DNA from: Phallusia fumigata
Taxonomy: Eukaryota; Chordata; Ascidiacea; Phlebobranchia; Ascidiidae
DNA length: 25,574 nucleotides
Assembly (NCBI GenBank): GCA_008931825.1
Contig: QXVZ01019464.1
Coordinates: 1 to 25,574 of the forward strand
Direction of reading: 5' to 3'
The position numbers and the translations under genes were made by a program. Positions 11,111-21,900 of this stretch are shown here, one piece after another. The stretch's first letter is position 1. Each line of letters opens with the position of its first letter. The notes beneath the pieces were generated by a model. The model saw only the letters and a list, made by a program, of their open reading frames with translations, was not told the DNA's origin and made no database searches.

Positions 11111-11349
11111 ATCATGTCCACTGAGTTGGAGCAATGCCGCTTCAGTTTCTTCCTCAGGGAAACACAAGTGACCGAGCCAAGATAAAAATTTACACCCATG
11201 CTAGCACAAGGCAGTCGCACTAACCACAGCTTAATTGTTCTTGCAGCAGTTCTAAGCTTTTGCTCTCATATGAAATAATTGAGCTTAGCTAACAGATTTT
11301 AAATTTATGTTACTATTGTACAAGTAATCCCCTATTGGCTTAGTTCCTA

Positions 11350-11444
11350 TTTTATTGTCATACTTCGCAATATCTCGTTGTGGTCCGCCAAAACAAATAG
11401 TCGTTAAAAGCGGGCCGCGAACTGAAAAAGGTTGGGAACCACTG
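11350..11444 (-). mobile_element. hAT-type terminal sequence, single end
   Basis: The minus strand begins CAGTGGTTCCCAACCTTTTT at 11444 and continues with GCGGCCCGC and GGCGGACCAC. This is a recognisable hAT-superfamily terminus. I did not find a matching opposite end, so this is a fragment; the inner boundary is arbitrary. Confidence 0.45.
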
Positions 11445-11454
11445 CTATACAATT

Positions 11455-11850
11455 CACCTCGAAATGAGCGTTTTCCCATTCCCAAAGAGGTACGTTTTCA
11501 AAATTGGTCCATTTTAGCGTTTGCTTAGAATTCTTGCAAAAGTAATGTGCAATTGGAAGGAAAAGATTATGTTGCTGTGGCCAATGAGCTTAAACTTGCC
11601 GGATAAAAGAAGACAAAGGTCTGACCGTTAGATACGGCACATAAAAACTTCGTAAAAAAATGGGGGCGTGACTCTATGCGGTCCAACGATAAAGTAGAGT
11701 TGTATTTAACACAAAGAAAAGTGATCAGTAATTAACCTACCATCTTGATTTTTTTTTCGAAGACGAAATTTAAGAATTTAATAGTTATGTTGACTATCGT
11801 TTTCATCTGACTTTCGGCCTTTCATCGATTGACTTTTTTCTGAATAGTAG
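11455..11850. other. Intergenic, nothing recognised
   Basis: No open frame with coding character, splice sites or known repeat was recognised between the hAT end and family A copy 3. Confidence 0.4.
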
Positions 11851-12460
11851 TGATGTTTTTAGGACGTGATCGATTTGGGAATCAGTTTAAAAATCTAAAC
11901 ATAAAGTAAATATTTCCATTTATAATCTAACTAATTCATTTCTTACATGTCAATTTTAATCTCCATGGCAAAAGCATGATTTAAAACCGACAGCCCCACC
12001 ACCCAATAGTTTGACCTGCAGTGACCTTTGGTCGAGCCGTAATAGACCGCACTTTTTCCAAAGCGGTTTCAGCAAAGCGCTATAAATCCAACAAAAACAT
12101 TGCGCTTTTTGACCTATTTAATGTAAGATTACATGCTATTGTACAAAAAAGTCCAACTGTAAATGAAAGCCGAGTTATTGTAACGTATTATCTTCCACAG
12201 CGTTATTTAGCAAACGCCTTTCGGAGAACACTACGTAATCACGTAAAGCGGCGGTGTAGTATTAAAACCTGGAATTCATTGACCCAAAACATGATAATCT
12301 CTTTATATATGTTGGGAGGTTTTGCATATATACATACAAGTACATGTGATAGCGAAATGGAAGGACAAAAAAAAACGAATATACGTGCCGCACCATCTTC
12401 TACGTCGGAAAATAGCAAACGTATTGAGGTCATCAGCGCCTAATTTTATTCAGCATAATT
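11850..12460 (-). repeat. Family A repeat, copy 3 (truncated)
   Basis: This is the reverse orientation of the right part of copy 1: the GTAGTGATGTTTTTAGGACG block, GACCTGCAGTGACCTTTGGT, then GCAAACG and GTATTGAGGTCATC. The left part (the TTCACCCATCGG blocks) is missing. It carries the longest version of the frame shared in the family: 140 codons on the plus strand at 12021-12443. Confidence 0.7.
12445..12450 (-). terminator. Possible AATAAA for MBOAT7-like gene 1
   Basis: This is the nearest minus-strand AATAAA past the stop, about 480 nt downstream, and it lies in a family A repeat. No canonical signal is closer, so a variant hexamer may be used instead. Confidence 0.2.
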
Positions 12461-12929
12461 ATTCTGTTTTTGGATGTGTAAAACATTATCCACAAAGTCG
12501 TATTTGCTTCGTTTTGGCGTCATAACCTTAAAGTGTTTCCTGTTATGGCTTTAACAAATTCAAACGCACACTATTGCAACTCAAATCTTGTTTTGAAATC
12601 GCGTGCATGGCTATCAAAATACGCCAACATACGATCAGGAGTATTCAAGAATATTAAAACTTTAGGCACACTGAAATTAGAAGGCAACCAGAAGCAGGCT
12701 TGATTTTTGTGGCTATGGCATGTGCAAACACACTAGCTTTGCATATACTGTACAAATAAAAAGGCATAGGAACAATAAATAAAACTTTCCTAATTAATAC
12801 AATACAGTGGACTTTTAAATATTAGCTGTCACAGCATGAGCACTAAACTTTTACACAGGTGTTGCTGATTTTTCAAAACATTTAACAAAAAAAAATAGTG
12901 CAACAAGCTCACTTAAAACCCCAAAGGGT
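12461..12929. other. Probable 3' UTR and downstream flank of gene 1
   Basis: AT-rich sequence follows the TAG stop of paralog 1. No coding frame or repeat was recognised, and no canonical minus-strand AATAAA lies within it. Confidence 0.4.
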
Positions 12930-15900
12930 CTATGGTTGCACATTTTTATGGACTATCGAAAACAGGTAGGAGCAGAAAACAAACAGTAGGTTAACGAGTA
13001 ACATAACAACTGGCATTAGGTAACATGCAAAATATGTGTCCTGAAGAAACTTCCATATGAGATGGTAATCCAGCAACATAAAAGAAACGAAAAAACTTGC
13101 ATAGCAGAAGATCTTCACAAACAACCAATGAAATCTAAAAACCAAGAAATGAAAAAATGTGAGCAAATTAACTAATAAAACTTCTATAGTGCTTTTTCTT
13201 GACAAAAAAACTATCACATCTAATGTACCATGTACAGGCTAAAAAAAACATTAGGAAATGTGAGGGATGGCAACCTCCATGATGTCATTGCACATGCAAC
13301 GGCCCCCAAATTACAGTCAAGATTTCAGCAAAAAGTGAAAAATTCTGGGATTATAAAAGTAATAGAAATTGTGCATTGATAGATATTTTTTCCACCTTGC
13401 ATGGTTTAAAAACACTGCAAGAAAAAAAGTAAAACAATATATATCCATAAATGAGCAATTATGTGTTAGATATGTCATAAAAATCCTGGGATTTTAATAA
13501 AAATAATTCTGGGATTTGGCTTTAAAAAAGGACTTAAACATACAATAGATATATGTACAACAACTGCATTACATTGGTTCCTTGGAATTTAAAAACATTA
13601 TTGATTCTGAAACATAAGCGTAAAAATGTGTCCTTGCACAGATGCAATTGCTAATTGGTAGTGATGTTAATATGGACAGTTTCAGAGAATTGCTCGTAAC
13701 CAACCAATAAATAAACTGGCGAGGTGGCGTTCTCCATATTTTCACTGCACATACACTATCTACCATTTCCTTTATTACATTGTTTGTATATTTGATATCC
13801 GCATTACATTGGGTCTCTATTTCCTTTGGAATATTAAAATATGATTTTTTCTGCAAGCATAAACGTATGGGTCCCCACACACATGTAATTTCTAAATAGT
13901 AGTGATATTTTTAGGACATGATCAGTTTTAACGATTTAAACAAAAAGTAAAGATTTCCATTTAAAATCTACATAATTTCTAACTTCAGTCTCAATGTCAA
14001 AAGCATGATTTAAACCCCATAGCCACACTAACTGATGCTTGACCTGCAGTGACCCTCAGGCCAAGCGCAGCAAACCGCACAACAAACTTCAAACGACTTT
14101 TTCCAACTCTGTTTTGGTAATGCCCTATAAATCCAATAACAACATTGTGCTTTTTGGCCAAACAAATGCTTACATGCTACTGTACAGGTTATCTTATTTA
14201 GCAAACACATTCCGGTTAACACTTTGCGATCACATAAAGCAGTGGTGTAGTATTTACAGCTGCAATTTGTGTCATAAAACATTATATTTTCTTTGCATGT
14301 ATTTTTGTTTATATTTGTTGGGAGGTGTTATGTCTACAATAAATGCAACTACATGTGGCAAAATGACAGGACTAAAAATAAAAAAGATTAAATAAATTGC
14401 TGTCCGTGCTGTCTTCTACAGAATACTTCTACAAAATAGCAAGCATATCGAGGTCATCGCCGTCTATTTTTGATCAACACTGCTCAACTTCATATACCCA
14501 TCTATCATGTGTAAAAATTTGAAGATATTTGACAACTCTTCTTTAAACAAAATGTGGGAACAAACTCGCATTATACAGAAAAAAAAACAGAGTAAAAGCA
14601 ACAAGTGTTCATGAAATGGGACTGATAATAAAATTTAGAGCAACTAGTAAGAAGACTCTGAAAGCATTTTAAATTCCAATTCATTTCGCTTAATATTGCT
14701 AACCTAGGTGGGGTGTAAATGGATAAAACCAATTTTAAATACATTTGGTTGACTCTTTCTTAAACTGTGTGAACAAACGAATTTCAAACAGAAATAAACA
14801 AAATACCCATAATAAGNNNNNNNNNNNNNNNNNNNNNNNNNNNNNNNNNNNNNNNNNNNNNNNNNNNNNNNNNNNNNNNNNNNNNNNNNNNNNNNNNNNN
14901 NNNNNNNNNNNNNNNNNNNNNNNNNNNNNNNNNNNNNNNNNNNNNNNNNNNNNNNNNNNNNNNNNNNNNNNNNNNNNNNNNNNNNNNNNNNNNNNNNNNN
15001 NNNNNNNNNNNNNNNNNNNNNNNNNNNNNNNNNNNNNNNNNNNNNNNNNNNNNNNNNNNNNNNNNAAAAAGTGAAAAATTCTGGGATTATAAAAGTAATA
15101 GAAATTGTGCATTGATAGATATTTTTTCCACCTTGCATGGTTTAAAAACACTGCAAGAAAAAAAGTAAAACAATATATATCCATAAATGAGCAATTATGT
15201 GTTAGATATGTCATAAAAATCCTGGGATTTTAACAAAAATAATTCTGGGATTTGGCTTTAAAAAAGGACTTAAACATACAATAGATATATGTACAACAAC
15301 TGCATTACATTGGTTCCTTGGAATTTAAAAACATTATTGATTCTGAAACATAAGCGTAAAAATGTGTCCTTGCACAGATGCAATTGCTAATTGGTAGTGA
15401 TGTTAATATGGACAGTTTCAGAGAATTGCTCGTAACCAACCAATAAATAAACTGGCGAGGTGGCGTTCTCCATATTTTCACTGCACATACACTATCTACC
15501 ATTTCCTTTATTACATTGTTTGTATATTTGATATCCGCATTACATTGGGTCTCTATTTCCTTTGGAATATTAAAATATGATTTTTTCTGCAAGCATAAAC
15601 GTATGGGTCCCCACACACATGTAATTTCTAAATAGTAGTGATATTTTTAGGACATGATCAGTTTTAACGATTTAAACAAAAAGTAAAGATTTCCATTTAA
15701 AATCTACATAATTTCTAACTTCAGTCTCAATGTCAAAAGCATGATTTAAACCCCATAGCCACACTAACTGATGCTTGACCTGCAGTGACCCTCAGGCCAA
15801 GCGCAGCAAACCGCACAACAAACTTCAAACGACTTTTTCCAACTCTGTTTTGGTAATGCCCTATAAATCCAATAACAACATTGTGCTTTTTGGCCAAACA

Positions 15901-18900
15901 AATGCTTACATGCTACTGTACAGGTTATCTTATTTAGCAAACACATTCCGGTTAACACTTTGCGATCACATAAAGCAGTGGTGTAGTATTTACAGCTGCA
16001 ATTTGTGTCATAAAACATTATATTTTCTTTGCATGTATTTTTGTTTATATTTGTTGGGAGGTGTTATGTCTACAATAAATGCAACTACATGTGGCAAAAT
16101 GACAGGACTAAAAATAAAAAAGATTAAATAAATTGCTGTCCGTGCTGTCTTCTACAGAATACTTCTACAAAATAGCAAGCATATCGAGGTCATCGCCGTC
16201 TATTTTTGATCAACACTGCTCAACTTCATATACCCATCTATCATGTGTAAAAATTTGAAGATATTTGACAACTCTTCTTTAAACAAAATGTGGGAACAAA
16301 CTCGCATTATACAGAAAAAAAAACAGAGTAAAAGCAACAAGTGTTCATGAAATGGGACTGATAATAAAATTTAGAGCAACTAGTAAGAAGACTCTGAAAG
16401 CATTTTAAATTCCAATTCATTTCGCTTAATATTGCTAACCTAGGTGGGGTGTAAATGGATGAAACCAATTTTAAAGACATTTGGTTGACTCTTTCTTAAA
16501 CTGTGTGAACAAACGAATTTCAAACAGAAATAAACAAAACACCCACAATAAGTATTTTGCAAGCAATAGAGATTTAAAAACACCATTGGGCCCATCACAT
16601 AACATTTCTGTCGCACAGTAATATATTACAGTTGTAAGTGTCATTTGATCCAAAAAAGGGTATAACCTTAATGGCTTTCGATTGTTACTGTTTTGACCTT
16701 TTTATATGATTTTAAACTTCTAGAGACAAACAAAAAACCGACCGGAGGACGCAAAACAATAAAAAATACATGCCTATTTAAATTTCTACAGCATCAATCC
16801 TTACCCACAAAGAACATTTCTGGTGTTTTGCTGTTTTATGTATCTTCGTTGGAGATAAAAACATGACTCCTCCAGTGCAGCAAAAAAAGGAAGTGGCAAT
16901 AGACACATGAAGTAGCCTGGTTTAATTCCATGCCAAATTGCACTAAAGAAAAGGGTTGAAAAGGCCCTAAACAAAAATAATTGTCTAATTAAAAACATTG
17001 CAGAATCTAGAGGATTGGCATTTCACCATATTGCCAAAGCACATACTACAGCTCCTAAATGATATTTTCTACATGCACCATTTCTATTTCCATTCAATAC
17101 CCGCATTACACTATGTCCCTAATTTCCTTGGCATTTTATAACAAACTTGTTTCTTCTAGCATAAATGTACGGGTTTCCACATACATGCAATTGCTAATTG
17201 GTGGCATTGTTAATAGGGAGCGGTCAAATTAAGTTTTGGAACGAAACATTTAAACAAAAAATAAAGAACACCTTATAGAATCTAACCAAATGATTTCTAA
17301 CACAATACTGATCACAATTTGAATGTCAAAAGCATAATTTAAACCCCATAGCCCACGAACAAATACTTTGACCTGCAGCAAATCGGACTACCATCTCTCA
17401 GCAACCTTTTCCAATGCACAATTGTTGGCAGTAGAAAATAAATGGTAAAGATTGCTGGTTTTTTAAAGATTCCTTTACCCTCCCTATTACAACTGAGCTC
17501 GGCAGTTGTACTTAGTAGCTAAGACTAAATCAGGTCAGCAACAACCAGCCCAAATGGGACTAGAAAGGTGGCTTTTCCTATTCCATATACACTACATTAT
17601 GTACAAAATTATGTACAAACACAGCATTAGTTTTCATGATTATCCAAGCTATGATCAAATTGATTTTGCAGGTAGAAGTAGTTGTGATTAACAATGTGAT
17701 TTTTTAGATGCATGTTAAAAATTGTAGGGTACTGTGAATGTATACAAAAGTAGATATCCTTTGTTTGATTTAATCAAAGAGTTTGCGATTAGAACATCAA
17801 CAGGTAACACACTATTAAAAAATATTTGGGTACACCATGGTCAGAGACAGGAATTGTTATAACCACAATCACATGTTTACTTCCCTCTCATGTGCTAGAA
17901 TGTCTTTAGCCATCTTATACGTTAGCAATGCCACAATACATTGCATTGTGATGTACATCTTCCACCTTGCCTAGTTGTACAACTCGGTGCCATGAATTTA
18001 ACATGACATATTTTCATGGCCATATCAACCAGTTGTAAAAATTTCATCCAAATCCACTAAACATTTGATGTCAAAAGCAAAAATATATGGAAAAATGTAT
18101 GTTCCCTTCAAGAATGGGATCCATTATTATTATAGATTAAATTAAATCCTAATCTATTTAACTTCAGGACATCTGATGTGTAGATAAGTTCCACATGGTA
18201 CAACAAATAAAGACTCATTGATGTAAATGGTTATGGAAACAAGGTTTCTGAAGAATGTTCTTTTGTCGACACCCACAACATACATATTTTAAATACAATG
18301 TTCATGCAGTTTTGTAGTATACCTTGCTCCTCTCATATGTTTTGGAAGTATATCACTGCGATAAATAAATTGAGATAGCCACCATTGAACACAACAATTC
18401 CAATGGTGCAAAGTTTTCCAGAAGGAAAGTTCCATAATACCAGCTATTGGCCGAATGTTTTCCACAGTTTTAAAATTGTATACAGTGGTAGTTTCTTCCT
18501 GATTTTCACTCAACTTTAAACTACAAAAAGAAAACATGCCTAACTTTGTTAAAAATTTTCTTGTATAGTATATTTTAGCATAACACCTTCAACTATTCTG
18601 AATTCTTAATATTTTTCCTAACTATTTAGATTAAAATTTTCCAAGGAGGCAGTTTACTGCCATGTAGACTACCTAGTAATAAACTGCCTGTAAATCTAAT
18701 TTTTGTTTGTCAAAGAAACAATGCAACATATAATGCAGGCATAAAATGCTGCTGATGCTCCAGATGTTAAAAAACTATGCTCTTTTATCAGTTGTTAATA
18801 CTGTGTTACTTCATAAAGACCGTGTGATTTTTTAATTTGGTATTGCTGCATTATAATGTAATATAAGCACATCCACTGAATTAACACATTCACTGCCATG

Positions 18901-21900
18901 GGATATTGACATGATCTGGTTCTACTGCCAAAAGGGTTTTATTGACTCTCTTATGTCAGAAAGTTGAAATGTTTTGTCTGGAAGCAGATGGGTACATAAT
19001 AAATGTAACTACACTAATAAACGTAATACCAGTTGATACGTAGCTGGCAGGGACAATAGAATATTCAATAAATATGCCAGTGGCTTGAGTTATCTTGTAC
19101 TAAAGAAAAATGCATAGAATGAAGGCTTTGAAGCACAGTAACAATCCTCATTGCAATTTTAAAAACTATTCCCCTGCTATGGCCAATCCCATAGCGTTCT
19201 GTTGCGAGTTAGAAGGTAACTGGCACCGACAGCAAAATTTTCAATAAATATGCCAGCTACAAATTATCACGGACCAATAAAAAAATGCTTAGAATGTAGG
19301 GTTTGATGTAGAGTACTGCCAACCAGTGCAATTTTAGAAACTTGCCCGCTGCTACAGCCAATCTGGCTGCGTTCCACTGCAACGGCCAATCCCACTACGT
19401 TATGATTGAATGTATGCACTGCAAGCATAGGCATTGATTTTTAAGCAAAGTTTTGTGATTTAGCGAAACGATTAAATCCAAGCGGTCTGACGTGTGATTA
19501 AATTACACAATGTACGCCTGTTGGTTCTTAGCATTATTATACCTGTTATCATAGCCGTCGATTTAGGGGTGACTGGGGTGACATGTCACTCCTCACAAAA
19601 AAACAGGGGTGACAACATATGTATTGTCACCCCTGGTTTTCGTTTAAATAATGTCGGAAAAGCTACATACGCACATACATTACTATGCGTTGAACTAGTT
19701 TAAACCGGTTGTTTGTACTATTCACCGTCACAATCACGACAAACACAAGTGTCTCATGGTTTGTTACACAATACAGCAGTTGTAGCAGCACAACAGTAAG
19801 AATCGGCATTGTTACGTAACAGCAAATTTTAAACGAGCAATGTAGAAATTGAGGTGCGTTTTGTGCTTGAATCACCTTGCAACTCCTTAGTGTAAACTTG
19901 TTATGTATCTACAACAAGTTTATTCGGTACAGTTAACAAAAATGCGTTGGTTATTACTTATATCGCGAGGTTTTTACATAACGTCGTACGTATTGAACCA
20001 GCTATATACCAGAGATTTCAGAATTGATCAGAAGCAACTGCAATATTTGACGCAACGCTTTATCAAAGTGATTTTATTTACGTGTGTTAACTACAACACA
20101 GCAGTATGGAAGAGCAGCAATGTAGATTCTAAACTAAACGACCCTAAGACCTTGTAGCTACATTCGTCCGAACACAAATTTTCATGCATATGGCGAACCA
20201 CACTGCATTCGTAACTTTGGATAGTTTTATAAGAGAATCATCGTGTTACAAACGTGTTCAGGCCCAAGCGACTTACGCGTAAATAACCGTGCCACAACAC
20301 GAAAATTTGTTTTGTTCCCACGTGTGCCTCAACCGCATGTTAATGTAGTTTGATCGCCAGTGCTGTATAGTAGTACCTGTCACGTGTGTTGGGATAATGC
20401 AGACTCTTGTTGTTGGACACGTTTGTCGGTGTAAAAAACAAAGCGGAATTCGCGTCATTTACCTTGCAGAACAGCTGCATTTAATGAGTTTTCGCATTTT
20501 CACAAGCATCTCATTACATCAACATGCTTTGTGGCGGAATTGCTGCTGCGTGTTTTTAAAATCTGAAAATGTCACCCCTAATATTTTACAAAACGTTAAA
20601 AAGTCGATGCCCATGCCTGTTATCTCTAATATTATCGGTGTATACAGAACAAGAGACCAGCAAACTGTTTAACGAATGAAAAGAAACTTGCACACATATA
20701 TTTGGTGTGAACAAGTCTTTAGAAAATCCTAGTGTCGTCTCAAGCAATATTTGTTTTAAAGCAAGAATATAATAATGAATCCAGAAAATTTCTGGGGTGG
20801 CAGCATAGACTTTTTATAATTCCTGAGACCATAGAATGTTCCAGTGGGGTGGCTGCCATCCCTGCAACTCCGGGAATCGACACCTATGACTATGAGTATA
20901 CTAATGTCTGGCAAAATGGACTAGATTGCGAACTCTGAGATAACTCATAGTTGGCAGTTTACATGTTAATGTCAACTTTGCTATTGGTTTTATCATTTTT
21001 AGGAAGTTGCTTTGTCAAGGAATGCGAAGCTGTTGCTTTCAACACTGACCTTTGTGGATATTGAGTTGGTCCTTTTCCTGGTGAAGGATTACTTGTGTTT
21101 GGGTACATTCCCATACCAACTAACATACAGATTCCGTTTCCCAACAGCCATACAACCACATATCTCATTTGATACAGAAATCCCACAGGATACACATGAA
21201 GTAATCTATAAAACACATTCTGTTTTCGAACTGCACTTTATAAATGTTACCTTTGCCAAACCTGAAAGTAAATCATATACTTACTTTTCTTCTAATGTTA
21301 CCTTTCATTAATTTAAGTTTCACAATTTACTGTTTGTCCATAGGCTTGTTTGGTACCTGGTTTAGAATAGCGACCGAAGCAGGGGCAAATCCAGAAATTT
21401 TTAAAAGGGGTTGGGCGAATGTTTTAACTCAAGAATTTAACCAAACACTGTGATTAATTATGTAATTAGCTCTGGTTTGGGGAAATTCCCTAAAATAAAA
21501 AAAATGCTAATACAAAGTGTGTTGATGTTTGCAAAATACATGAGATTTACAGCAAAAGACAGAAAAAAGCAGGGTACAACAATATTTGTCCCGTTTGGAA
21601 AAGGAGACCCATTATGAACAGAGAAAGTTTGAGCCCGAACTCTTCACTGGAAACCCTGCATTGGGTTGTGTAAGCAAGAGTAAGAAAGACCTGTTTGTTG
21701 ACTTTTCATTAGTTTATATATTTGCACATAGAAAAGAAGAAATTTAATTTTTTTAAGTAACTGGTGTTGTATGTAAACTTAATCCAACTACAATAAAGTA
21801 GGATATAAGGAGCAAACTCAAACAAATAGTAAGCAATATGTTTTATTTAAGGTTTAGGCTAGGTATTTAGTAAAAGTTCAATAACTTTATGATCACTTTA

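Noticed and set aside
14704-15214. Long open frames on both strands across the gap
   Set aside because: Most of their length is N, which simply cannot create stop codons.
16471-16653. Minus-strand 60-codon frame next to the duplicated block
   Set aside because: It lies inside intron 7 of gene 1, has no splice context, and the same frame breaks at substitutions between the two block copies.
20800-20940. tRNA-like B box (GGTGTCGATTCCCGG) suggesting a tRNA or tRNA-derived SINE
   Set aside because: No matching A box at a proper distance and no cloverleaf could be drawn; left as unassigned.
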